Shown: positions 55,468-63,659 of the stretch, piece after piece
How the letters are laid out: the number at the start of each line of letters is the position of its first letter
Numbering within the stretch: the first letter of the stretch is position 1
Assembly: GCF_947500695.1 (NCBI RefSeq)
Contig: NZ_CANMSS010000008.1
Coordinates: 213,124 to 277,123 of the forward strand
DNA length: 64,000 nucleotides
Direction of reading: 5' to 3'
DNA from: an uncultured Pseudoteredinibacter sp.
GTDB lineage: Bacteria; Pseudomonadota; Gammaproteobacteria; Pseudomonadales; Cellvibrionaceae
The notes under the pieces: model-generated
What the model was told of the DNA's origin: nothing
Databases searched by the model: none
The model's input: the letters and a program-made list of their open reading frames with translations, nothing else
Translations under genes and position numbers: made by a program

Positions 55468-56574
55468 CTATAAAGTTTTTGCTGTGATTAGGTGTAAGTC
55501 CATACCGTCGTCATTGGGTTTGAGCTCAACCGAGCCTCCAAACTCTTTTAGGCGCTCGCGCATCCCCAACAGACCACTGCCAGCATGCCACTGCTGGATT
55601 GATCGACCATTATCGCTCACCTTTAACTGAAAGGGCTGTTCGCTTGGACAGCTAATTGCAATTCGAGTTGCGCCTCCATGGCGCAAGGCATTACTAATGG
55701 CTTCCTGCAAACAGAAAGCCATTTGCTCCGCAAGCTCCGGCGATTCAAGCGCTAGTGAAGCTGGATATATCAACTCGATATTTTCGGGTAAATGTTTATG
55801 TAGCTGATCAAGTACCGCCACCAAATCAATAGCTTCTTGCTGCCTACGTGCCTTCACAATTTCACGTAACTGCCCTAGGGTTTCCTTTATCTGCTGACCG
55901 ATTTCATCACGCCACAGCTGGAAATCCGAAGGCTCGGCATGTTTAGCATGTTCTAGCTGTAAGCTTAGGGCGGTAAGGCGATGCCCAATACTGTCGTGCA
56001 AATCTCTAGCGATACGCATACGTTCTTGCTGCTGACTTTGCTGAGCCAGTAAAGCCTGGGTAGCATGTAGTTTTAAGTTAGTGGCTTCCAGCTGCTCTTT
56101 GTTTTCCTTGGCTTCTTTTCGAGCTTGGCTGGAAGAGCTGGCAAATAACTGGAAGCCGATAAACATCACCAAACTCAACAAATGTAACGGTGATTCGGTG
56201 AAATACTGGGAATAAACAAAGAAAGGAATGTTGAGAATAATCAGAATTAGGTTGTTATATCGCCCGGCCACATAAGGCATCTGCCCAGCGCTCACAACCA
56301 ACAGCACCATAATGGGTTCAAAGGCATAGCCCACGAACAAATAAAACGCGCCAAGAACCTCAATCGCCACCAGCCCCTTAGCTAACAGGCTATTTTCAAC
56401 GTCAGCCATTAGGCAGAACCAGGTAAAACACACTATAAATGCCAAAAAAGCTATAGCTCTTTCAATTTGCCAATGTGGGTTCACCTGATAATCAACCGCT
56501 GCAACCACTATCACTGTGAGTAGCCCGCTAGCGATAAGAGCCCATTCCCCGAGACTCAAACGTAGATTAAACAT
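55468..56574 (-). CDS. Sensor histidine kinase, NarL-partner type
   Basis: A 368-residue membrane kinase with about six N-terminal helices and no large external domain, a coiled linker, the HisKA_3 region ERMRIARDLHDSIGHRLTALSLQLEHAKH with His at about 193, and an HATPase domain (AFCLQEAISNALRHGGA, DNGRSIQQWHAGSGLLGMRERL). The ATG at 56574 gives good spacing to AAGGG, so it is preferred to upstream in-frame codons. An inverted repeat of AGCT arms lies at 56616-56642 just before the gene and may be an operator. Confidence 0.93.
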   Translation of the reverse strand: MFNLRLSLGEWALIASGLLTVIVVAAVDYQVNPHWQIERAIAFLAFIVCFTWFCLMADVENSLLAKGLVAIEVLGAFYLFVGYAFEPIMVLLVVSAGQMPYVAGRYNNLILIILNIPFFVYSQYFTESPLHLLSLVMFIGFQLFASSSSQARKEAKENKEQLEATNLKLHATQALLAQQSQQQERMRIARDLHDSIGHRLTALSLQLEHAKHAEPSDFQLWRDEIGQQIKETLGQLREIVKARRQQEAIDLVAVLDQLHKHLPENIELIYPASLALESPELAEQMAFCLQEAISNALRHGGATRIAISCPSEQPFQLKVSDNGRSIQQWHAGSGLLGMRERLKEFGGSVELKPNDDGMDLHLITAKTL

Positions 56575-56735
56575 AGACATTTCCCTTACAAAAGCAACGG
56601 CTTGAACTGGCATTAGTAATCAGCTGTATAAAGCTGAATTACGCCTATTATAAGTTCTAATGCAAGGGTGTATAGGTGCCAAAAGTCATGTTCGCGGCCT
56701 GAAGCAGCTATTGCATTTAGTTATTTGACAACGCT

Positions 56736-58538
56736 TTAGTTATTTGGCTGTGCTTTGGCAAACTGCTCAACAAAGTCCATTAAAGTGCTTTGCAATTGCT
56801 CTTTGCTCATAGTTTCAAGGCCGTTTTCTTCGTCCTGCTGTTGTTGCTTTTGAATGGAGTCGAGATATTCTAGGATCATAATTTGCTGGGGCTCAGGTGC
56901 GGCAGCTAAGGTCGCGACAAAGCTGTCTACAGATTGCTCCATGATAGGCGCCAATGACCAGAACTGTTCATTTTGCACGCCCTCGAGAGATTCATCCAGA
57001 GCTGCCACGGCTGCTATATCGTTGCTGTAGCGCATTACATCGCTACGCTGTAAAAACTCACTGTAATCTTCTCGGTTTTGCAAATCACTTTGTAGGGCTA
57101 GGGGTTTTTCGCTATCGCCAGCAAGCGCATTAATCTTGGCAACTTGCTCGTCCCGCTGCTCTGCACTTAAGCTGTTAAGCTTAGAAGCAATTAGGCTAGT
57201 GCGAGCTTCATCTTCTCGGTTTAACCAGGCATCCGTTACTAAAAAGGACACCATTGCTTGTTGGTCGCGTTCAGTATCAGCTGGATCTTTGTGGGCAAAA
57301 TAGCTTCGCCCATCTGAAACTCGCTCTTCTCCAACCCTAGATTTCAACACTATATCCTGAATCACGGTGTTATCTCGCAAACGCGAGATGGTTTCCATCG
57401 CGTGGCCTTGGGCTTGCAGATCTTGAGGCTTGTCTTTACTGCCATCGAATAAGGTATCTAAGCCGGTTTTAGTAATGGCTACATAGGATCGCTGGGCAGC
57501 GGCATCCAGCCCAGAAAGCTCGCTCATCATTGTCTGCCACTGCTCATTATTAAAGCGGTAGTTTTCGCTTAGGCTAGTAATGTCCTCAACCAAGCTGGCC
57601 ACCACAGTCGGCGCGTGATTATCGTAACCCAATATCGCGCCACTCCAGTTTTCTGGGTCAGTCGCTTTTTGAGGCACAATGTCAAAAGATGATTTTTTAG
57701 CAACAACTTGTGCCAGATAATCAAGGCTTGCATCTTGCGCATCTTTTTCAAATTGCTGCAGACTGTCCATTAATCGTAAGGCATGATCAGCGCTATGGGC
57801 GGCCACAGATAATATATTGCTCTGCTGCTCCTCTTGATAAGAAGCCAGGCCTTGCATGAAAGAATCCTGGGCCTCAATGTTTCCAGACAACTGGTTGATG
57901 GAATTCAAGAAGTTATGGATATCATTAGCCTTAGCGGAGCCAGTATCCAGCAAGCCTTTCGCGCTATAGGTGGCGCTATTGTCCTTTAACGGCACACCAT
58001 GGCTAAGTTCTGCAGCCTTTGCTAGCACCTCACTTCTAAGCTCACTGCCCATCTTGCTTAGGTTGTTCATAAAGGCTTCGGCCTTATCCTTTGGCAAGCC
58101 ATCAAAGCGGTAGTTTTCAAACTTCCCGGGCGTTTGAATCGCCGTAGATACCTTGGCAAAATCGGCCAACTCTTGATCTGTAAGCCCTTCGGCAAACTCC
58201 AGAAACTTTTCACTTTCCAATAGACCTGAGTCTACCAAGCCCTTGCCAGCTGAGCTCGGTAAGCGACCCAGTTGGGCTTGCATACGATCCGTCTGCTCGG
58301 ATTCAGGCATGATCAAGCCATAATTATTACCCTGGAACACCGCAAATTTGGGGAGATCCAGATCCGGATTCAGCACTGGCTTACGCTCTAACTCAGCGCT
58401 TAAAGACTCAATGGAGAGCTGCACCGAGGCTATCTGCTCTGAAGATAAGCTAATAGGCTCTGGCGCCACTGTTGATTTAGACAAACCTGAGCTAAGCGAA
58501 GTGATGCTTGTACTGAAAGTACTGCTATTAATATTCAT
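56736..58538 (-). CDS. Unrecognised 600-residue protein with degenerate helical repeats
   Basis: I do not recognise the family. The protein has no signal peptide, membrane segment or Cys, is acidic, and starts with a Ser/Thr-rich, probably disordered tail (about 1-35). A degenerate unit recurs at roughly 154-179, 225-250, 332-357, 446-472 and 538-563: an aromatic or hydrophobic residue, then Leu or Met, a Gln/Glu-rich turn, then aliphatic residues (examples EAFMNNL, DSFMQGL, VDSFVATL). This suggests an alpha-helical scaffold. The Ser-rich start recalls flagellar or type III substrates, but no secretion genes are near. Codon use looks normal. Confidence 0.75.
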   Translation of the reverse strand: MNINSSTFSTSITSLSSGLSKSTVAPEPISLSSEQIASVQLSIESLSAELERKPVLNPDLDLPKFAVFQGNNYGLIMPESEQTDRMQAQLGRLPSSAGKGLVDSGLLESEKFLEFAEGLTDQELADFAKVSTAIQTPGKFENYRFDGLPKDKAEAFMNNLSKMGSELRSEVLAKAAELSHGVPLKDNSATYSAKGLLDTGSAKANDIHNFLNSINQLSGNIEAQDSFMQGLASYQEEQQSNILSVAAHSADHALRLMDSLQQFEKDAQDASLDYLAQVVAKKSSFDIVPQKATDPENWSGAILGYDNHAPTVVASLVEDITSLSENYRFNNEQWQTMMSELSGLDAAAQRSYVAITKTGLDTLFDGSKDKPQDLQAQGHAMETISRLRDNTVIQDIVLKSRVGEERVSDGRSYFAHKDPADTERDQQAMVSFLVTDAWLNREDEARTSLIASKLNSLSAEQRDEQVAKINALAGDSEKPLALQSDLQNREDYSEFLQRSDVMRYSNDIAAVAALDESLEGVQNEQFWSLAPIMEQSVDSFVATLAAAPEPQQIMILEYLDSIQKQQQQDEENGLETMSKEQLQSTLMDFVEQFAKAQPNN

Positions 58539-58610
58539 TGTCCGGCCTTGGAAAACTACTTATCTTAGATTTATCGGCCGCAATGCTTATATCCGCATAC
58601 TGTTTATCTA

Positions 58611-58896
58611 GGGCACCTCTGAATAATGGCGTTGGTGCTCAGGCCTTCAGACAAGCTCACAGTTTAGGCGCAGACTCGAAGGCATACTGTGGCCGTACGT
58701 CAAGAGGCTGTAACAACAACTGTGAGCTTGTCTGTAGGCCCCGCAGGGCGGAGCCTAAAGCACCCATCTACGTTGTAATGCTTTTGCTAAGGATTAGGGC
58801 CATTAGCAGCAAAGCATGCCTAGTATCTGGGCGCTTTACGGTGTGCCCTTGGGGTAGACCTCCGCTGAGCACTAACGCCATTATTCAGAGGTGCCC
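58611..58896. repeat. Structured interspersed repeat, copy 2 (MITE-like)
   Basis: This 286-bp element is bounded by 23-bp perfect inverted ends starting GGGCACCTCTGAATAATGG, extended to 32 bp if one wobble is allowed (GTGCTCAG with CTGAGCAC). An inner 23-bp pair with one mismatch lies at 58642-58664 and 58718-58740, and smaller pairs follow. Compared with 5891-6155, the ends and the words CATCTACGTTGT, GCCTAGTA and CCGCTGAGCA are alike, but the stems are different sequences that still pair. TA flanks both ends. It lies in the gap between two unrelated genes; 58897-59143 shows nothing else clear. Confidence 0.8.
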
Positions 58897-59143
58897 TAGC
58901 TTTACACTCATCTGACCGACGGTGATTTCTTAGCTGCGGCCCTTCAACACCTGTCCCGCTTTAGGTCTTCCACCTCTAGTCATTCATAGCTTCACTCACT
59001 CTTTGATTACAAATTAGCCACAATGACGAAAGTCATGTTTTAGCCGTGTAAAAGAAGTGACCTTTGGCAGCTGTCTGCAGGGCTAGATTTTCGCAAACTA
59101 GCATCATCGACAATTACAGAGATACCCAAACGGAGACAGCCAC

Positions 59144-59632
59144 ATGAAAATCACTAAGCCATGCAACCCTTTTCGTAAATCTATGCTAACCGCCCTAACA
59201 CTCGGTTCAGTACTCGCTTCGACACTTTACCCGACTCTAAGTTTTGCCCGCCAAGTTCAGACCAATGAATCGCAACACCAACTGACCTTGCTGATTAAGG
59301 GTTACGAACAAAAGCAGGGTGTCACCTATTTGAGCCTTTACGACAATGCAGAGGATTTCAACAGCATGAATGGTAAATCCATTGCCAATGTTCAACACCA
59401 AATACAGGGCGATACCTTGAGTATTAGCTTTAACCAGCTCAGCAAAGGCGAATATGCGATCAGCTTGTATCACGATGCGAACAATAATCGTAAATTGGAT
59501 CGTAACCTCTTAGGTATCCCAAGTGAGCAATATGGCTTTTCCAATGATGTAGGGGCATTTGGCCCGGCAAAATTCGATAAAGCCAGCTTCAAGCTAGATG
59601 GTGATAAGACCGTAGTCATTAATTTACGATAA
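59144..59632 (+). CDS. DUF2141 exported protein
   Basis: A 162-residue protein with a long signal peptide ending near SFA at about 35 and a single DUF2141 domain, recognised by the YEQKQGVTYLSLYD strand, the KGEYAISLYHDANNNRKLDRNLLGIPSEQYGFSNDV core and the FGPAKFDKASFKL end. The DANNNRKLD loop looks like a calcium-binding loop. Its molecular role is not established. It is 10 bases ahead of the carotenoid oxygenase gene with a shared direction, so the two form one operon. Confidence 0.9.
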   Translation: MKITKPCNPFRKSMLTALTLGSVLASTLYPTLSFARQVQTNESQHQLTLLIKGYEQKQGVTYLSLYDNAEDFNSMNGKSIANVQHQIQGDTLSISFNQLSKGEYAISLYHDANNNRKLDRNLLGIPSEQYGFSNDVGAFGPAKFDKASFKLDGDKTVVINLR

Positions 59633-59642
59633 GGGGCTCATC

Positions 59643-61115
59643 ATGAGTAATCGAAGAGAGTTTCTACAAACCTTAGTGGCAGGCACAGCCTGTGGCTTAG
59701 CAGCGAAGAGTGGCCTAAGTTTAGCTTCTGGCTCTGCAATGCCAGCTGATTTTGGTGGGGCCTTTAAGTCGGTACCTAAGAGTTTCGAAAAGCGCGCTTT
59801 AACATTAGAGGGTAATTGGCCAACAGATTTGCGCGGCTCACTCTACCGTAATAGCCCAGCTATGCTAGAGCGCAACGGTTTTCAACACAGCCACCTATTT
59901 GATGGCGATGGCATGATTCAAAAATTCAGCTTGGGAGATGGCAAAGTTTTTCACCAAGCACAGATGGTTGCCACTGATAAGTTTTTGAATGAGGAAGATG
60001 CGGACCGTTTTTTGTATCACGGGCTTGGCAGCAGCCCGCCAAATGCTCGAGCAGCGCGCAATAATGACAGCGCCAACCCTGCCAATATCTCTGTACGCAA
60101 AATGGGTGATAAATTATTTGCCTTATGGGAGGCAGGCTCAGCCTATGAAATCGACCCTGAAAATTTGTCAACCTACGGACGTGTTGATTGGGGTGAAGAT
60201 CTCAAACATCTACCCTTTTCAGCACATCCCCTGCGTGATGCCAATGGCGATTGGTGGAATATTGGCTCTTGGATATACAGCGGGCAAGCCCGCACGATTA
60301 TTTACCAACTTGACGCACAGGCGAAGCTGAAAAGAGTCAAAGCCATCCCAATGAACCAAGCAGGCTATATGCACGCCTTTGCCTTGAGCCAACGATTTGT
60401 CATCCTTGTGAACACGGCCCATTTATATACGCCAGGCAAACGATACTTTGATAGCTTTAACTTTGACGCCAAAGGTAAAACGGAAATCGTACTGCTCGAT
60501 AAAAATGACTTAAGTGTTTTCAAAACCATTGAGATACCAGCCAATTTTGTGTTTCATTTTGGCAATGCTTTTGAGCAAGGTGAGGAATTATTTATTTCTA
60601 TGGCGGAATATAGAAATGCCGACATTATGTCAAAAGGCTTAGGGCTTGGTCCGCACTCAGCCTTTGCCAAAGAAGCTACGCAATACAACAGCGATTTGAG
60701 CGTATATCGTATCAACTTAAAAAACGGCAAATGGCAAAAACAAAGTAGCCAGCTTGCTATGGAATTTCCCAATTTTAGGGAATCAACACCATTTACCGTT
60801 CAAAACCTCATCGGGATGGGGCGCCCTACCGGGACCGCTAATAAAGCCGATCAGGACTATCTGATCAGCTATCACCCGCTAAGCGGCGAGCGAGAGATTT
60901 ATGATTTCGGCAATGGCTTTACCATTGAAGAGCCCTTGTTTATCAATGGTGCCAGTGGCCAGGAATATGTTATCCACAGCTTGGCTGATCGCCAGAAATC
61001 TCGCAGTGGATTGGCGCTATTTAGATCCGGCGAGCTCAAAGCTGGTCCGATTGCCATGGCCTGGGCCGAAGAGCAGTTTCCCTTTGGTTTTCATGGTTGC
61101 TTTGTGCCTTCTTAG
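59643..61115 (+). CDS. Carotenoid cleavage oxygenase family protein, Tat-type leader
   Basis: A 490-residue non-heme iron oxygenase that would cleave a double bond of a carotenoid or apocarotenoid (or a stilbene). The four iron-binding His appear at about 195 (SAHPLRDANGDWW), 244 (MHAFALS), 305 (FHFGNA) and 484 (FHGCFVPS). The N-terminus NRREFLQTLVAG followed by a hydrophobic stretch looks like a Tat signal, which would place the folded enzyme in the periplasm; this is uncommon for the family. An AAGGGG site precedes the ATG. No carotenoid biosynthesis genes are in the window. Confidence 0.9.
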   Translation: MSNRREFLQTLVAGTACGLAAKSGLSLASGSAMPADFGGAFKSVPKSFEKRALTLEGNWPTDLRGSLYRNSPAMLERNGFQHSHLFDGDGMIQKFSLGDGKVFHQAQMVATDKFLNEEDADRFLYHGLGSSPPNARAARNNDSANPANISVRKMGDKLFALWEAGSAYEIDPENLSTYGRVDWGEDLKHLPFSAHPLRDANGDWWNIGSWIYSGQARTIIYQLDAQAKLKRVKAIPMNQAGYMHAFALSQRFVILVNTAHLYTPGKRYFDSFNFDAKGKTEIVLLDKNDLSVFKTIEIPANFVFHFGNAFEQGEELFISMAEYRNADIMSKGLGLGPHSAFAKEATQYNSDLSVYRINLKNGKWQKQSSQLAMEFPNFRESTPFTVQNLIGMGRPTGTANKADQDYLISYHPLSGEREIYDFGNGFTIEEPLFINGASGQEYVIHSLADRQKSRSGLALFRSGELKAGPIAMAWAEEQFPFGFHGCFVPS

Positions 61116-61151
61116 ACCTTCATCCCATTCCTATGCTAGCGGCCTTAAGTC

Positions 61152-61178
61152 AGGCTCAGAGCGAAAGGCTCTGAGCCT
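61152..61178. terminator. Hairpin between convergent genes
   Basis: AGGCTCAGAGC at 61152-61162 and GCTCTGAGCCT at 61168-61178 form an 11-bp perfect stem with loop GAAAG. It lies between the ends of the convergent carotenoid oxygenase and patatin genes, so it may end both transcripts. There is no strong T-run on either side. Confidence 0.7.
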
Positions 61179-61185
61179 AGGGCGT

Positions 61186-62118
61186 TTACCAGTTTTGTTT
61201 TATCCAAGCTCTCGTTTTCGCAATGGAATAATCACTGGCTAATTTATCCATTAGCGGTATCTGTTTTACGCTATCTAGCTTAATGGCCGGCTTTTCAGGC
61301 AACTCTGGCTGCACTCTGAGGTAACGGTCACCCAACAACTGCCGCGACTGATAGTCAGCAATTCCGCTCACACCATCCATTAGGACATCGACTAGAGGTT
61401 TTGCCCACTGCCCTAAACCCCAATCCAAGCGCTGCCCTTTGATATAAGTAGGTGTATAACCGGTACCTACTGAAAGTAAAACGATATCGTCTAGTTTAGC
61501 CCGCTCCGTAGCGACATTATCTTCAGAGATCGCCTGAGCAATGGCCACCATACTGGGGTTATTGGCAAAAACTCCGCCGTCGATATAGCCGCCCACCGAT
61601 GGGAAATAAGTCGGCGCGGCGCTGGTATACAGAGCGACATCTAAGGCCGACAATTTAGAGTCATTACCTTTACCCTTAAAATTATGGAAAATTTTAGGCT
61701 TCCAATGTCTGTCTTTACGCTGCTTGGCGCCATTATCTAAATCAAAGGCAGTAATAGCGACTTTTCGCTTTAACTTGCCAAGCGTAGTGGCGCCCAATAC
61801 TTTTTTGAGCTCTCGTTTGAGATCAGTTGTAGAGTATTCAGCGCCAATAACTTTACCGAGATCGAGAATATTATCAAAAAGACTGTCATCAAAAATTTTA
61901 CCGCCGCGCTTTATATAAAGCTGGCAAATATCTTCCGGGCTCAGGCCTTTCGCCAACCCCAATGCCAAGATCCCGCCCGTTGACGTCCCAACAATCAGGT
62001 CAACGTCATCTAAAAAGTTTTCAGTGTCTGAATGATCATTTAGGCGCTGCAAAATGCGCGCTGTTATCAAACCTCTCAGACCGCCACCATCCAAACTTAA
62101 AATTCGATACTTCGCCAT
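61186..62118 (-). CDS. Patatin-like phospholipase
   Basis: A 310-residue lipid acyl hydrolase. The oxyanion motif DGGGLRG lies at 10-16, the nucleophile Ser46 in GTSTGG, and the catalytic Asp180 in YIDGGVFANNPSM. There is no signal peptide or membrane segment, so it is probably cytosolic. Patatins of this type occur in general lipid turnover and as CapV effectors of CBASS defence; no nucleotide cyclase gene is seen nearby, so defence function is not supported. The GGAGG site makes the start firm. Confidence 0.92.
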   Translation of the reverse strand: MAKYRILSLDGGGLRGLITARILQRLNDHSDTENFLDDVDLIVGTSTGGILALGLAKGLSPEDICQLYIKRGGKIFDDSLFDNILDLGKVIGAEYSTTDLKRELKKVLGATTLGKLKRKVAITAFDLDNGAKQRKDRHWKPKIFHNFKGKGNDSKLSALDVALYTSAAPTYFPSVGGYIDGGVFANNPSMVAIAQAISEDNVATERAKLDDIVLLSVGTGYTPTYIKGQRLDWGLGQWAKPLVDVLMDGVSGIADYQSRQLLGDRYLRVQPELPEKPAIKLDSVKQIPLMDKLASDYSIAKTRAWIKQNW

Positions 62119-62293
62119 ATTGCACCTCCGTTGTGATTGGGCTTACTTAATCAAAGAAAGTGGTTGCGAGGCTATTACATTGACTTACAACTTTGGCATA
62201 ATGCTCCTTATAAAAAGCACTTAGATTTAATGCTTTGCTCTCTCAGCCATATAACTAGAATAACGTCATGCAGACAGTTCAAGGAAAGAGTAG

Positions 62294-62863
62294 ATGGACT
62301 CCATAGATGAAGCTAGAAAAAAGGAAACAAGGGGGCACTGGAAACTCCTGCCAGTTGCCGCAATTATAGTATTTGCCTTCTGTGCAGGATTTATCATCAT
62401 AGTTGCAGAGAAAATAGAAGTTTTCGGCCAGCTATATTATGGCTTTTCAAAAACGGTTTGGTTTTTAAACACTTCGTTCTTTGGCGGGATTACTTTGAGC
62501 TTAGGGATCTTCAGCTTAACCCTCCTAATAACCTCTGGCTTAGTTGCGGCCAAATTAAACTTACCCCTCCACCCCTGGACACCCCTACTTAATTCAACTA
62601 AATTTTTAATAGGCAGCTTCGTGTTTTTCTACGTGCTCACTTTAACAAATGAAGCAATCACTGAAAATATCGACATTATCAACGCATGGCATGCCTCCTT
62701 CAGAAGAAGCTCGTCAATTCTCTCTTTCGTCATAGATCTAGCCATTATAGGAATTTGCATTTTTATTTTTATGTTAGCTATGGCTTTATCAATTAGAGCA
62801 ATAGCTATTCCATTTGAAGCCAATAGCATCGCAAAACAATACCCGCCTGATGGCATCAATTAA
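62294..62863 (+). CDS. Hypothetical four-helix membrane protein
   Basis: A 189-residue protein with four predicted membrane helices (about 19-40, 60-82, 105-122, 146-170) and short loops. No conserved catalytic motif is visible. It is AT-richer than its neighbours and starts after a strong AAGGAAAGAG site. It is divergent from the patatin gene. Function unknown. Confidence 0.65.
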   Translation: MDSIDEARKKETRGHWKLLPVAAIIVFAFCAGFIIIVAEKIEVFGQLYYGFSKTVWFLNTSFFGGITLSLGIFSLTLLITSGLVAAKLNLPLHPWTPLLNSTKFLIGSFVFFYVLTLTNEAITENIDIINAWHASFRRSSSILSFVIDLAIIGICIFIFMLAMALSIRAIAIPFEANSIAKQYPPDGIN

Positions 62864-62953
62864 CCCCTTAGCAAACGTTTATAACTGGTATAAACTGAGA
62901 TATAAAGTTCTTTTTCAAGATAAGTTATCCCCACTAAATAAAAGAGGTAAACC

Positions 62954-63190
62954 ATGAAATCCATGACCTGCAAACAGCTAGGCGGCGCTTGCGATATGGA
63001 ATTTCGCGCCAATAGTTTTGAAGAAATCGCTGAGCTAAGCCAGCAACATGGCATGACCATGCATGAACAGCAGGACCCGGCACATATAGAAGCCATGCGG
63101 GAGATGGGCAAGCTTATGCAGAACCCTGAAGCCATGGGTAAATGGTTAAACAGCAAACGTTTGGAATTTGAAGCGCAGGCAGATATTTAG
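62954..63190 (+). CDS. DUF1059-like small protein
   Basis: A 78-residue protein whose N-terminal half matches the DUF1059 family: MKSMTCKQLGGACDMEFRA with two Cys seven apart, then FEEIAELSQQHGMTMHEQQD. The C-terminal 30 residues (MREMGKLMQNPEAMGKWL) are an extension. The family is of unknown function. A GAGGTAAACC site precedes the ATG. Confidence 0.8.
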   Translation: MKSMTCKQLGGACDMEFRANSFEEIAELSQQHGMTMHEQQDPAHIEAMREMGKLMQNPEAMGKWLNSKRLEFEAQADI

Positions 63191-63387
63191 TTCTATACGC
63201 CTTTTTAGCCCTATTAAGCGCTGCTCACGCCAGCGACAAAGTTTCGCTTCAATATTACTGCTCTAATGGGCCTTATTGTGGCCAGAAGCCTACTTTAATC
63301 GTCTTAAATATTGCGTATGAGCCTATCGGCTCAGACAGCAATATTATAAGAGCTTGTTATTTCCCCCTATTCCATTACTCTTGCTGA
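63172..63387 (+). pseudogene. Start-less open frame with signal-peptide-like start
   Basis: The frame from 63172 to the TGA at 63385 reads a signal-peptide-like stretch (LVLYAFLALLSAAHAS) followed by about 50 residues with four Cys, but has no ATG, GTG or TTG. It overlaps the end of the DUF1059 gene. It may be a decayed remnant of an exported protein or chance; the clean Ala-x-Ala junction is the only support. Confidence 0.3.
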
Positions 63388-63414
63388 TCCATTTGTACGC
63401 AGTGCGATATAACT

Positions 63415-63657
63415 ATGAGCAAGGAACAACCCAACAATCCCTTACATGGCATTACCTTAGAAAAGATCGTTGTGCAGCTTGAAGAGCGCTATGGCTGGGA
63501 TGGCTTGGCAAAGAGAGTCAATATCAACTGCTTTAAGAATGAGCCCTCAGTGAAGTCATCATTGAAATTTTTGCGACGTACTCAATGGGCCCGGGATCAA
63601 GTAGAAGAGCTGTATATTTCAACCTTTGATAATAAGCCTAAGTCACCCTGGGGTTAA
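63415..63657 (+). CDS. VF530 (DUF2132) family protein
   Basis: An 80-residue protein matching the VF530/DUF2132 family: [34 protein letters not shown] followed by [23 protein letters not shown]. The family is annotated as a DNA-binding VF530-type domain on structural grounds, but the role is not settled. The start has a poor ribosome site. It abuts the hairpin repeat array that begins right after its stop codon. Confidence 0.9.
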   Translation: MSKEQPNNPLHGITLEKIVVQLEERYGWDGLAKRVNINCFKNEPSVKSSLKFLRRTQWARDQVEELYISTFDNKPKSPWG

Positions 63658-63659
63658 AA

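Noticed and set aside
61186..62118. Patatin gene as a CBASS CapV effector
   Set aside because: No cGAS/DncV-like nucleotidyltransferase or ancillary CBASS gene is within the window.
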